This document shows, piece by piece, positions 1-7,970 of a stretch of DNA of 36,829 bases. The notes beneath the pieces are model-generated. The model was given only the letters and a program-made list of their open reading frames with translations. It was not told where the DNA came from and ran no database searches. Source of the stretch: Clostridiales bacterium (lineage in GTDB: Bacteria > Bacillota > Clostridia > Christensenellales > CAG-138); NCBI GenBank assembly GCA_004556165.1, contig SFIR01000014.1, positions 1 through 36,829 on the forward strand, read 5' to 3'. Position numbers and translations under genes: made by a program. Position 1 is the first letter of the stretch; every line of letters begins with the position of its first letter.

Positions 1-74
1 GTAAGCTTCAGCTTTATCTTATCAAAAACGGAGTTTTCCGCTTGGTTTTCCTGTTTACTGATTCTTTTTTTCAT
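1..74 (-). CDS. cdaR: CdaR (YbbR-domain) regulator, N-terminal fragment
   Basis: Only the first 24 codons lie in the window; the gene runs off the left edge. An ATG at 72-74 opens a frame (MKKRISKQENQ...) that overlaps the last residues of cdaA in another frame, with an AAGAGG ribosome site about ten bases upstream. I name it from context: in Firmicutes the gene directly after cdaA is usually cdaR, whose membrane-anchored extracytoplasmic YbbR domains control the cyclase. The visible residues are the short basic cytoplasmic start expected before a membrane segment, but no YbbR repeat can be seen here. Confidence 0.6.
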   Translation of the reverse strand, partial: MKKRISKQENQAENSVFDKIKLKL

Positions 75-903
75 CTTTTGTGAACCTCTTTGTAAGGAAT
101 GCCAGGGGCTTGGAATCATCGGAAGGGCTGAATACGGTCTCAAGGAGCTCGGTAAGAGCTATCCTGTCAACGTAGCGGACGAGGGAGCCGTTCTCGGCAT
201 ATGATATTACGCCGGTCTCCTCGGATACGACGAGGGTAAGGCTGTCGGAAACCTGGGAAATACCCAGCGCGGCGCGGTGACGCGTGCCGAGCTCCCTTGA
301 AATATTGGGGTCCTCAAACAGCGGAAGCACGCATGCGGCATAGTGGATCCTGCCTTCGCGCATGATAACGGCGCCGTCGTGAAGAGGGGTGTTGGGTTCA
401 AAAATATTCTGTATGAGTGCGCTCGTGACCTGAGCATCGACGGGAGTCCCCGTGGGGAGGTATTCATCAAGCCTTGTTTCCCTCTCGATAACGATAAGCG
501 CGCCGACCTTGCGCTTCGAAAGCTCGATAAGCGCATTGACTATCTCTTTTACGACTCCGCTGTCAACAGCCTTGTCCTTAAACATAAAATTGAATTTGAT
601 TCTGCCGATATGCGCAAGTCCCCGTCTGAGCTCCGGCTGGAAGATAACGGCAAGCACAACGATACCTGAAACGAGCAGCGTATTGAGAAGATAGCTGGTC
701 GTGTACAGATCGAATATGGTGCTCAGAAGCATGACGATAAGAAGCACCGCCAGACCCTTCAGAAGCTGGAAGGCTTTGGTGTTCACCGACCATTCGATAA
801 TCTTGTAAACTATCACCGTTATGATGAGGATATCAAGCAGATCCTGAAATCTGAATTCCTTCAGTCCGCTGACTATGGCGTTAATTATGTCGTCAAGAGA
901 CAT
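55..903 (-). CDS. cdaA: Diadenylate cyclase CdaA (c-di-AMP synthase)
   Basis: CdaA condenses two ATP into cyclic di-AMP, the second messenger for potassium and osmolyte balance and cell-wall homeostasis. The 282-residue protein has three N-terminal membrane segments (about 24-38, 48-64 and 70-88), a short linker, then the cytoplasmic DAC domain. The two DAC signatures are visible: DGA at about 176-178 and RHR at 208-210, which bind ATP and metal. An upstream in-frame start would add 17 residues, but the ATG at 903 has a GGAGGTG ribosome site (CCGGAGGTGCTTT before the ATG), so I chose it. It overlaps the start of the presumed cdaR downstream, the usual pairing. The length and membrane topology fit CdaA, not the soluble DisA. 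Confidence 0.95.
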   Translation of the reverse strand: MSLDDIINAIVSGLKEFRFQDLLDILIITVIVYKIIEWSVNTKAFQLLKGLAVLLIVMLLSTIFDLYTTSYLLNTLLVSGIVVLAVIFQPELRRGLAHIGRIKFNFMFKDKAVDSGVVKEIVNALIELSKRKVGALIVIERETRLDEYLPTGTPVDAQVTSALIQNIFEPNTPLHDGAVIMREGRIHYAACVLPLFEDPNISRELGTRHRAALGISQVSDSLTLVVSEETGVISYAENGSLVRYVDRIALTELLETVFSPSDDSKPLAFLTKRFTKDEKKNQ

Positions 904-945
904 AAAGCACCTCCGGTTTGCAGTATTGCGCTTCGTAATAATATG

Positions 946-1012
946 TGGGGACACACCTACGCATCTATATCATAACACATATCTCTGCTAAATTGTACAC
1001 AAATGGGGACAC
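946..1012. repeat. Short direct repeat TGGGGACAC upstream of cdaA
   Basis: The nonamer TGGGGACAC occurs at 946-954 and again at 1004-1012, on either side of the stretch where the cdaA promoter should lie (a TATGAT-like -10 is visible on the minus strand between them, without a convincing -35). The two copies could be a paired regulator site or chance. Confidence 0.35.
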
Positions 1013-1087
1013 AAAGGCGGAATTGAAAGCAAAAAACCAAAATATATTTTTGAATCTAAGCGAAAAATGGGAATGTTAGTTTATATG

Positions 1088-1120
1088 AAACAAACAGCCT
1101 GCGGATTTCCTGCACAGGCT
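1088..1120 (-). terminator. Intrinsic terminator after the NrdG2-like gene
   Basis: On the minus strand AGCCTG and CAGGCT form a stem (1096-1120) followed by GTTTGTTT. It begins eight bases after the stop codon of the radical SAM gene. Confidence 0.7.
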
Positions 1121-1127
1121 TTCGGCG

Positions 1128-1820
1128 TCAGACCCCGCGAAGGGAGACGGAAGGAATGTAAGGCTTTACCGCTTCAAGGAAGGAAGCTAACTCTTCGTCG
1201 GTCGGGGCTGACAGCCCGGGGCAGAGTATCTCACCCGAATCGGCAAATTTCTGGATATAATACCTCTCCTCGCCTGCGAGCCAAAGCCCGATTTTGCGCA
1301 TATCCTCTGCGGTATGCAGCTCATGCACCACGGTCGTGCGGAATTCGTGGGGGATATCGCTCTTTTTCAGCAGTTCAATGCTTTTCTCAATGCGGCTGAT
1401 GTCGAGCCCCGGAAGCCCTGCGACGAGCGCGTAATTCTCGCGGCAGCTCTTAATATCCATTGCGACATAATCGAGCAGCTTGCAGCTTATGAGATGCTCA
1501 AGCTTATCGGGAAGATAGCCGTTGGTATCGAGCTTGATAAGATACCCGAGCGAACGAACCTCCCGCATGAAGGCCTCGATATCGCCTTCAAGCAGGGGCT
1601 CGCCGCCCGTGATGCACACTCCGTCAAGCAGCCCTTTGCGCTTATTAAGGTACGCAAAAATATCACTCATCGGGATTTCGTCAACAGCCTTGGGGCAGAG
1701 CACAAGCTCGGAATTCTGGCAGAACGGGCAGCGGAAATTGCAGCCCCCAGTGAAGAGAGTGCATGCGACCTTGCCCGGGTAGTCGAGCAGGGTGACCTTT
1801 TGTATTCCGCGTATTATCAT
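1128..1820 (-). CDS. NrdG2-type radical SAM activating protein
   Basis: This 230-residue protein matches the NrdG2 group of radical SAM proteins, annotated as activating enzymes for anaerobic (class III) ribonucleotide reductase, which install a glycyl radical on their partner. The cluster-binding motif CxxxCxxC is at residues 27-34 (GGCNFRCPFC), preceded by the family's LLDYPGKVA start, and a GGEPLL motif for SAM binding follows. An in-frame ATG at 1862 lies upstream, but a consensus promoter at 1868-1896 predicts transcription starting near 1861. The ATG at 1820 has GAGGCGG just upstream, so I start there. It is a single-gene unit with its own promoter and terminator. No nrdD reductase is next to it, so the partner is unknown; some NrdG2 proteins may activate other glycyl-radical enzymes. 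Confidence 0.85.
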   Translation of the reverse strand: MIIRGIQKVTLLDYPGKVACTLFTGGCNFRCPFCQNSELVLCPKAVDEIPMSDIFAYLNKRKGLLDGVCITGGEPLLEGDIEAFMREVRSLGYLIKLDTNGYLPDKLEHLISCKLLDYVAMDIKSCRENYALVAGLPGLDISRIEKSIELLKKSDIPHEFRTTVVHELHTAEDMRKIGLWLAGEERYYIQKFADSGEILCPGLSAPTDEELASFLEAVKPYIPSVSLRGV

Positions 1821-1867
1821 TATCCGCCTCGCAAAGAAAATTTTCGGAAAGCCTTTCCGCACTCTGA

Positions 1868-1896
1868 ATTATAATTCCTTATCCTTTTATTGTCAA
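1868..1896 (-). promoter_or_regulatory. Sigma-A promoter of the NrdG2-like gene
   Basis: On the minus strand: -35 TTGACA (1891-1896), 17-bp spacer, -10 TATAAT (1868-1873). Both boxes are perfect consensus. Confidence 0.85.
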
Positions 1897-1949
1897 ATCC
1901 GGCGCAAAACGCACAGAAAAATATATTTTTAATATTTGCGAAAAAATGC

Positions 1950-1978
1950 TTGACAATAATACTCAGCGAGAGTATTAT
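1950..1978 (+). promoter_or_regulatory. Sigma-A promoter of the hrcA-grpE-dnaK-dnaJ operon
   Basis: TTGACA at 1950-1955 and TATTAT at 1973-1978 with a 17-bp spacer. The spacer also holds a perfect dyad AATACTC-AGCGA-GAGTATT (1958-1976) that overlaps the -10. Confidence 0.9.
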
Positions 1979-1986
1979 ACATACTG

Positions 1987-2013
1987 TTAGCACTCGATGG
2001 CGTTGAGTGCTAA
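1987..2013 (+). promoter_or_regulatory. CIRCE operator (HrcA binding site)
   Basis: Perfect CIRCE element: TTAGCACTC, nine bases, GAGTGCTAA. It begins just after the -10 box, covering the transcription start, so bound HrcA would block the operon in unstressed cells. Confidence 0.97.
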
Positions 2014-2042
2014 CAAAAACCTAAAGAAAGGAACCGAGAAAG

Positions 2043-3077
2043 ATGACACAGTTATTGGATGTGCGCAAGATGAGGATACTTGAAGCGATCGTTGATGACT
2101 ATATCCTGACAGCCACGCCGGTCGGTTCCCGTACTCTTTCGAAGAGGAACGATATCGAGCTTTCCCCGGCGACGATACGCAATGAGATGAGCGATCTAAC
2201 CGAGCTCGGCTTCCTTGAGCAGCCGCATACGAGCGCAGGCAGGATACCCAATGAGCGGGCATACAGGCTGTACGTCAATAATATTATGGACAGCGCCAAG
2301 CTTACCGATGATGAAGCCGAATACATCAGGAATCATCTGAATACAAAGGTTAATGAGGTCGGCGAGGTCATAAAGCAGACTGCGAGGATGCTCTCGGGCA
2401 TCACGAATTACACATCAGTCGTGCTCACCCCTCAGATGAAGCGGGCGAGGCTCAAGCATATAAGCCTCATACCGGTGACGGAGGGCAGCGCGCTTGCGGT
2501 TATCGTCACCAATTCCGGCGGAGCGATGAATACCATGCTGGAAGTCCCGAAGGGAATTGGCCAAAGGGAGCTTGAGCAGCTCGCATCGCTTATGAACGAG
2601 CGCTGCGCAGGTTACAGGCTGGACGATATAACCAAGACTCTTCTGCCCCTTCTCCAGCAGGAGGTCGGCGAGCAGGCCGATACGATCGCAAAGATGCTTT
2701 CGGGCATCGGCGAGAATATCGAGAAGCAGGATGTGGAGGTCGTCGGAGCATCGAATATGCTCGATTATCCCGAGTATGCGGATGCGAACCGTGCAAAATC
2801 CCTGCTTCATGAGCTTGAATCGGGCGATTACCTCAAGAAGGTCATCAAGACCGATGACGGCGTTGAGCTTACGGTCAGGATAGGCAATGAGAATGATAAT
2901 CCCGAGCTTCGCGATTGCTCGATAGTCAGCGTCAATTACAGCATCGGCAATGAAACGGTCGGCTCCATGGGCGTTATAGGCCCCACAAGAATGGATTACG
3001 GCAAGGTCGTCGCGGTGCTCAAGTGTATGAGCGAGAGCCTCAGCAATGTGCTGAGTGAAATGGATAAGGATAGATAG
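2043..3077 (+). CDS. hrcA: Heat-inducible transcription repressor HrcA
   Basis: HrcA binds CIRCE operators and represses class I heat-shock genes; its activity depends on the GroEL chaperonin. At 344 residues it has the family's usual length. The N-terminal winged helix is recognisable (residues 1-75, with TPVGSRTLSK and the LSPATIRNEM recognition region, then EQPHTSAGRIP), followed by the GAF-like dimerisation region and a C-terminal section ending in GSMGVIGPTRMDYGKVV. It is the first gene of the operon, 29 bases after a perfect CIRCE site, so it regulates itself. An AAGGAAC ribosome site precedes the ATG. Its stop is two bases before the grpE start, suggesting coupled translation. Confidence 0.97.
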   Translation: MTQLLDVRKMRILEAIVDDYILTATPVGSRTLSKRNDIELSPATIRNEMSDLTELGFLEQPHTSAGRIPNERAYRLYVNNIMDSAKLTDDEAEYIRNHLNTKVNEVGEVIKQTARMLSGITNYTSVVLTPQMKRARLKHISLIPVTEGSALAVIVTNSGGAMNTMLEVPKGIGQRELEQLASLMNERCAGYRLDDITKTLLPLLQQEVGEQADTIAKMLSGIGENIEKQDVEVVGASNMLDYPEYADANRAKSLLHELESGDYLKKVIKTDDGVELTVRIGNENDNPELRDCSIVSVNYSIGNETVGSMGVIGPTRMDYGKVVAVLKCMSESLSNVLSEMDKDR

Positions 3078-3079
3078 GT

Positions 3080-3655
3080 ATGGCAAAGGAAAAAGAAAAG
3101 AAAGCCCCCGATAAGGAAATGCCCGATACCGAAGAGGTCAAGGATGCCATAATCGAGGAGGATGCGGCAGGGGAAACGGAAGAAAGCGTGACCCTGACCA
3201 GGAAGGAATTTGAGCAGGCTCGCGAGGAGATCGCAGAGATGAAAAAGAGCATGGATTCTGCCATACTCGATGCTCAGAGGATACAGGCGGAGTTCAACAA
3301 CTACCGCAAACGCAATGCAAGCCTTCGCACCGAAAGCTATGATGACGGGGTGAGGGAAACGATTAAGGCTCTGCTGCCGGTTCTTGATAATTTTGAAAGA
3401 GCTATGGCAACGAGCGACGGAAGCCCCTTTGCAAAGGGCATTGAACAGATACGCAAGCAGCTCCTTGAAAGCCTTAAAAAGGCAGGCTTGGAGGAGATAA
3501 ACTCGGAAGGCATGTTCGACCCGAATTATCATGAAGCGGTTATACGCGATGATGAAGGCGAGGGCGAAAGCGGCACGATAACCGCCGTGCTTCAGAAGGG
3601 TTATACGGTGAAAGGCAAAATAATCCGCCACACCATGGTAAAAGTTAAAGCATAA
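3080..3655 (+). CDS. grpE: Nucleotide exchange factor GrpE
   Basis: GrpE dimers release ADP from DnaK and so set the speed of its folding cycle. The 191-residue protein has a charged Lys/Glu-rich start, a long coiled-coil helix (about 48-95) containing the family segment AEFNNYRKRN, then the beta-rich head with LLPVLDNFERAM and the C-terminal MFDPNYHEAV and GYTVKGKIIRHTMVKV signatures. It begins two bases after hrcA and is followed by a 66-base gap before dnaK. The acidic N-terminal tail of about 45 residues is typical of Firmicutes GrpE proteins. Confidence 0.97.
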   Translation: MAKEKEKKAPDKEMPDTEEVKDAIIEEDAAGETEESVTLTRKEFEQAREEIAEMKKSMDSAILDAQRIQAEFNNYRKRNASLRTESYDDGVRETIKALLPVLDNFERAMATSDGSPFAKGIEQIRKQLLESLKKAGLEEINSEGMFDPNYHEAVIRDDEGEGESGTITAVLQKGYTVKGKIIRHTMVKVKA

Positions 3656-3721
3656 AGGTTCGTAAGAACAGTAAGATTAAAGTTTATAATGAAGCTAATA
3701 GTTATTTGGAGGTAAAATATT

Positions 3722-5578
3722 ATGTCAAAGATTATCGGTATTGACCTTGGTACTACCAATTCCTGTGTTGCAGTGCTTGAGGGCGGTGAACCCGTCGTCA
3801 TCCCCAATCCCGAAGGCTCCCGCACGACCCCTTCCGTTGTTGCATTCAAGGGCAGCGAGCGCATGGTCGGTCAGGTTGCAAAGCGTCAGGCTATAACCAA
3901 CCCCGACAACACCGTATCCTCTATCAAGCGTGAGATGGGCACCGACCACCGCCGCACTATCGAGGGCAAGAGCTATACTCCTCAGGAGATCTCCGCAATG
4001 ATTCTTCAGAAGCTGAAGCAGGATGCGGAAGCATATCTCGGCGAGCCCGTGACCGATGCAGTCATCACCGTTCCTGCATATTTCAGCGACAGCCAGCGTC
4101 AGGCGACCAAGGATGCAGGCAAGATTGCAGGCCTTAACGTCCTCCGTATCATCAATGAACCCACCGCAGCAGCTCTTGCATACGGTATGGATAAGGAAAC
4201 CAACCAGAAGATTCTCATCTACGACCTCGGCGGCGGTACCTTCGATGTATCCATCCTTGAGATCGGCGACGGCGTATTCGAAGTTCTTGCGACCGCAGGC
4301 AATAACCGTCTCGGCGGCGATGATTTCGATGAGAGGATCATGAATTATATCGCGGATGAATTCAAGAAGTCCCACGGTATCGACCTGCGCAATGACCGTA
4401 TGGCAAAGCAGAGGCTCAAGGAAGCAGCCGAAAAGGCAAAGATTGAGCTTTCCGGCATGGCGAGCGCAAATATCAACCTGCCCTTCATCACCATGGATTC
4501 CAATGGCCCCGTCCATCTCGATATGAATATCACAAGGGCAAAGTTCAATGAGCTTATCGCAGATCTCCTTGATAAGACAAGGGTATGCGTACAGCAGGCA
4601 ATGAGCGATGCAGGCCTCAAGAATTCCCAGATAGATAAGGTCATTCTCGTCGGCGGTTCCAGCCGTGTACCCGCCGTACAGGAGCTCGTAAAGCAGATAA
4701 CCGGCAAGGAGCCCTTCAAGGGCATCAACCCCGATGAATGCGTTGCCATCGGTGCAGCAATTCAGGGCGGCGTCCTCGGCGGCGAAGTCAAGGATATCCT
4801 GCTCCTCGATGTAACTCCCCTCAGCCTCGGTATCGAGACCCTCGGCGGAGTATTCACCAAGCTCATCGAGCGCAATACCACCATCCCCACCAAGAAGAGC
4901 CAGATCTTCTCCACTGCGGCCGACGGCCAGACCAGCGTTGAAATCCATGTGCTTCAGGGCGAGAGGGAGTTCGCACAGTATAACAAGACCCTCGGCAGGT
5001 TCCAGCTCACCGGTATTGCACCTGCGCCCAGGGGCATTCCTCAGATCGAAGTCACCTTCAATATCGACGCTAACGGCATAGTCCATGTAAGCGCTAAGGA
5101 CCTCGGCACCGGCAATGAGCAGAATATCACCATTACCGCTTCCACCAACCTCAGCGAGGACGAGATTAACAAGGCTGTTCAGGAGGCAGAGCGCTTCGCA
5201 AACGAGGATAAGAAGCGTAAGGAAGAGGTCGAGACCCGTAACCAGGCGGACAGCCTCGTTTACCAGACCGAAAAGACCGTTAAGGATATGGGCGATAAGA
5301 TCTCCGAAGCTGACAAGGCAAAGATAAATGCGGAGGTCGAGAACCTCAAATCCGCTCTTAACGGCACCGATACCGCAGCTATAAAGGCTGCAACGGAGAA
5401 GCTCACCGAGGTATCCTATGATGTCTTCGGCAGGGTCTATCAGCAGGAGGCGGCACAGAACGGCGGCAATCCGGGCGGCGGCTTCAATCCCGGCGACATG
5501 GGCGGCAATGCCGGCGCAAAGAAGGATGATGACGGCGTAGTCGATGCGGACTATGAGGTCGTTGACGATAATAAATAA
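3722..5578 (+). CDS. dnaK: Molecular chaperone DnaK (Hsp70)
   Basis: DnaK is the ATP-driven Hsp70 that binds exposed hydrophobic segments of unfolded proteins. The 618-residue protein has the nucleotide-binding domain at about 1-360 (IGIDLGTTNSCVA, IINEPTAAALAYG, DLGGGTFDVS and VLVGGSSRVPAVQ motifs). The conserved DVTPLSLGIET linker follows, then the substrate-binding domain (about 370-505) and a helical lid with a Gly/Asn-rich tail ending in an acidic EVVDDNK-like terminus. The nucleotide-binding domain lacks the 24-residue insertion found in Gram-negative DnaK, as expected for Firmicutes. The ATG has a TTGGAGG ribosome site. It is the third gene of the CIRCE-controlled operon. Confidence 0.99.
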   Translation: MSKIIGIDLGTTNSCVAVLEGGEPVVIPNPEGSRTTPSVVAFKGSERMVGQVAKRQAITNPDNTVSSIKREMGTDHRRTIEGKSYTPQEISAMILQKLKQDAEAYLGEPVTDAVITVPAYFSDSQRQATKDAGKIAGLNVLRIINEPTAAALAYGMDKETNQKILIYDLGGGTFDVSILEIGDGVFEVLATAGNNRLGGDDFDERIMNYIADEFKKSHGIDLRNDRMAKQRLKEAAEKAKIELSGMASANINLPFITMDSNGPVHLDMNITRAKFNELIADLLDKTRVCVQQAMSDAGLKNSQIDKVILVGGSSRVPAVQELVKQITGKEPFKGINPDECVAIGAAIQGGVLGGEVKDILLLDVTPLSLGIETLGGVFTKLIERNTTIPTKKSQIFSTAADGQTSVEIHVLQGEREFAQYNKTLGRFQLTGIAPAPRGIPQIEVTFNIDANGIVHVSAKDLGTGNEQNITITASTNLSEDEINKAVQEAERFANEDKKRKEEVETRNQADSLVYQTEKTVKDMGDKISEADKAKINAEVENLKSALNGTDTAAIKAATEKLTEVSYDVFGRVYQQEAAQNGGNPGGGFNPGDMGGNAGAKKDDDGVVDADYEVVDDNK

Positions 5579-5688
5579 TTAAACGATCAAAGTGAACTCG
5601 TTCAGCTTTGGGACTGTATCAGGAATGATAATAAAGCTGCTTAACGTAAAAGCGACTTGATTACTCAAAAGACCGCATTACAGAATCT

Positions 5689-5708
5689 GCCTCCCCTTCG
5701 GGGGAGGC
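5689..5708. repeat. GC-rich UUCG-tetraloop hairpin between dnaK and dnaJ
   Basis: GCCTCCCC and GGGGAGGC form a perfect 8-bp stem closed by a C(UUCG)G tetraloop. There is no long T-run after it, so it looks more like an RNA processing or stability hairpin, or a partial terminator, than a full stop. It sits in a 270-base gap that also contains the 12-base palindrome GCAAAGCTTTGC (5771-5782) enclosed by GTGAAAG and CTTTCAC arms. I see no gene in the gap. Confidence 0.6.
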
Positions 5709-5848
5709 GGCTTTAGGAGGGCAAGCCTTTTCTTGCCTGTTGAAAGGCGGCAGGAGTGAAAGCCGAAGCGGCAAAGCTTTGCTCCGATACAGCCTCAAAG
5801 CCTTTCACACCCCGGCATAATGAATAAAAACAAAGAGGGGGCGTTATC

Positions 5849-7003
5849 TTGGCAGCAACCGATAAAAGAGATTATTATGACGTGCTCGGCGTATCTAAGA
5901 CGGCGAGTGACGATGAAATAAAGCAGGCTTACAGAAAGCTTGCCAAAAAATACCACCCGGATCTCAACCCAGGCAATAAGGAAGCCGAGGAGAAGTTCAA
6001 GGAGGTAAATGAAGCATACGAGGTGCTTTCCGATAAGGATAAGCGCTCTAAATACGACCAGTTCGGTCATGCGGCTTTCGACCCCAATGCAGGCTTCGGA
6101 GGCGGCGGTTTCAGCGGCTTCAGCGGAAGCGGCTTTACGGGAAGCTTCACAGGCTTTGACGATATTCTGAATTCCATGTTCGGCGGCGGCTTCGGCAGAA
6201 GCTCATCCTCGCGCCCCGATGCCCCCATGGGCGGCAGCGACCTTCAGTACCGCATCACCATATCCTTTGAGGAAGCTGCATTCGGCTGCAAGAAGGAAAT
6301 CCAGTACAGGCGCGAAGAGGTCTGCGGCGCGTGCAGCGGCACGGGTGCGGCGGCAGGCAGTGAAGCGAAGACCTGCCCCACCTGTAAGGGCACGGGTACT
6401 GTCCGTGTTCAGCAGAACAGCTTTTTCGGTACGGTGCAGAGCACCCGTACCTGCGATGCCTGCGGCGGAACGGGCAAGATTATAGAAAAGCCCTGCGAAC
6501 GCTGTAAAGGTAAGGGCAGGGTCATGGTTGCAAAGACCGTGACAGTCAATATCCCCGCAGGTATAGATGACGGACAAACCCTCCGTCTCGGCGGCAAGGG
6601 CGGCATGGGCTATAACGGCGGTCCCGACGGCGATCTTCTTGTGACGGTCAGCGTCAGGAACCATAAGCAGTTCATCCGCGAAGGATACGATCTGTATCTC
6701 AACTACACCATCCCCATGACCGTAGCAGTCCTCGGCGGCGAAGTCACCGTCCCCACGCTCTCGGGCGATGTTAAGTATAAAATTCCCGAGGGTACCCAGA
6801 GCGGCACGACCTTCCGCCTGCGCGGTCAGGGCATCCAGCGCCTGAACGGCAGCACCAAGGGCGATCTTCTGGTCAACTGTACCGTTGAAATCCCAAAGCG
6901 CCTGACCGATTCCCAGCGTGAGGCCTTTGAGCAGTTTGCCGAAACCATGGGAGAAACCAATGCAGGTATCGGCATAAAACGCAAAAAGAGCAGAAAAAAG
7001 TAA
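5849..7003 (+). CDS. dnaJ: Co-chaperone DnaJ (Hsp40)
   Basis: DnaJ delivers unfolded substrates to DnaK and triggers its ATPase. The 384-residue protein has the J-domain at about 6-70 with the essential HPD (KKYHPDLNPG), a Gly/Phe-rich linker, four CxxCxGxG zinc-binding repeats (CGACSGTG, CPTCKGTG, CDACGGTG, CERCKGKG), and the C-terminal peptide-binding domains. It starts with TTG, preceded by a strong GAGGGGG ribosome site about eight bases away; no ATG fits the conserved N-terminus. The 270-base structured gap after dnaK and the weak start codon suggest it is made at a lower level than DnaK. A terminator follows. Confidence 0.97.
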   Translation: MAATDKRDYYDVLGVSKTASDDEIKQAYRKLAKKYHPDLNPGNKEAEEKFKEVNEAYEVLSDKDKRSKYDQFGHAAFDPNAGFGGGGFSGFSGSGFTGSFTGFDDILNSMFGGGFGRSSSSRPDAPMGGSDLQYRITISFEEAAFGCKKEIQYRREEVCGACSGTGAAAGSEAKTCPTCKGTGTVRVQQNSFFGTVQSTRTCDACGGTGKIIEKPCERCKGKGRVMVAKTVTVNIPAGIDDGQTLRLGGKGGMGYNGGPDGDLLVTVSVRNHKQFIREGYDLYLNYTIPMTVAVLGGEVTVPTLSGDVKYKIPEGTQSGTTFRLRGQGIQRLNGSTKGDLLVNCTVEIPKRLTDSQREAFEQFAETMGETNAGIGIKRKKSRKK

Positions 7004-7010
7004 AGTAAAA

Positions 7011-7050
7011 GGGACGCATCCAAATTTAAATCCGATGCGTCCCATATTTT
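7011..7050 (+). terminator. Terminator of the heat-shock operon
   Basis: GGGACGCATC and GATGCGTCCC form a perfect 10-bp stem (7011-7043), followed by ATATTTT. It starts seven bases after the dnaJ stop. Confidence 0.85.
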
Positions 7051-7053
7051 GTA

Positions 7054-7073
7054 GGCTCCCCTGCGGGAGAGCC
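7054..7073. repeat. Small GC-rich hairpin before the nucleosidase gene
   Basis: GGCTCCC-CTGC-GGGAGAGCC can form an interrupted hairpin. It resembles the dnaK-dnaJ gap in its composition and in an AAGGCTTTGCTTT-like stretch that follows. It may be a second copy of a degenerate dispersed element. Confidence 0.35.
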
Positions 7074-7165
7074 GAAGGCTGCTTGCGATAAAGGGAAGGC
7101 TTTGCTTTCATATCAAGAGCCTGCCCGCTGCAAATCCCCGTAATCTTCGAAATAAGGAGTACACC

Positions 7166-7867
7166 ATGTCAACAAAAACCATCGTCGGCATGATAGTTGC
7201 CGTAGAGCTTGATGCCGTCATCCGCAAATACGGAGAAAAACTCGTAAAAATACCCCATAGGGCCTTTGATATTCACTCGATAGACGAACCCGACCGCAGG
7301 CTTATCATTGTGAATTCCGGCGCAGGCGAGATCGCCTCGGCAGCCGCCGCGCAGCTTCTGATAAGCGAATTTCACGCCGATATGATTGTGAATTTCGGCG
7401 TCGTAGGGGGGCTCACTCCCGAAATGAAGGTTGCAAAGCTCTGCGTGGTCGAAAGCGTTGTTCACTATGATTTCGATGCCTCGGATTTCAGGGGCTGCCC
7501 GAAATGCCAATATAGCGGCTACGATTCAATCTATATCCCGACCGATGAAAGGCTTCTTTCCGAAGCTGTCAGAGTGAACCCGATGCTTAAAAAGGTCGTC
7601 TGCGCATCGGGGGATAAATTCATCGGATCCAACGAAGCAAAACGCGCATTGCATACCGAATTCAATGCCGATATCTGCGAGATGGAAGCAGCCGGCATAG
7701 TTCTGACAGTAAACAGGAACGGAGTACCCTGCCTGCTTATAAAGGCGGTGTCCGATGCAATGGACGGAGGCGCGGAGGAGTTTGCCCGTGAGATAGACCG
7801 CTGCGCACTCATCTGCCTCGATACCCTCGATACCGTCATTAGGAGCCTTTTTTCGGCTGAAAGCTGA
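7166..7867 (+). CDS. mtnN: 5'-methylthioadenosine / S-adenosylhomocysteine nucleosidase family protein
   Basis: This 233-residue protein belongs to the PNP/UDP phosphorylase superfamily, MTA/SAH nucleosidase group, which splits adenine from methylthioadenosine and S-adenosylhomocysteine in methionine salvage and methyl-cycle recycling. Visible signatures are the N-terminal beta strand with a Glu (IVAVELDAV, Glu14) matching the catalytic Glu near residue 12 of the family, the NFGVVGGL glycine loop, VVHYDFDAS, the substrate-binding EMEAAG, and the catalytic Asp in AVSDAMDG. An ATAAGGAG ribosome site precedes the ATG. It is separated from dnaJ by a terminator and from zapA by a new promoter, so it is probably transcribed alone. 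A related base specificity cannot be excluded. Confidence 0.82.
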   Translation: MSTKTIVGMIVAVELDAVIRKYGEKLVKIPHRAFDIHSIDEPDRRLIIVNSGAGEIASAAAAQLLISEFHADMIVNFGVVGGLTPEMKVAKLCVVESVVHYDFDASDFRGCPKCQYSGYDSIYIPTDERLLSEAVRVNPMLKKVVCASGDKFIGSNEAKRALHTEFNADICEMEAAGIVLTVNRNGVPCLLIKAVSDAMDGGAEEFAREIDRCALICLDTLDTVIRSLFSAES

Positions 7868-7911
7868 CGGGAAAAACCTCCCGATTTATCGAAAAAAGTC
7901 GGAAACAACGC

Positions 7912-7940
7912 TTGCATAGACACTATATTTGGGGTATAAT
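7912..7940 (+). promoter_or_regulatory. Sigma-A promoter of zapA
   Basis: TTGCAT at 7912-7917, 17-bp spacer, perfect TATAAT at 7935-7940. It places the RNA start near 7947 and so rules out the in-frame start at 7929 for zapA. Confidence 0.85.
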
Positions 7941-7970
7941 GATATTATAGAAATCTATGGGTGGTGTGCT

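Noticed and set aside
3725..5086. Long minus-strand open frame (453 codons) opposite dnaK
   Set aside because: It is a shadow of the strongly biased dnaK codons; no ribosome site and no recognisable protein.
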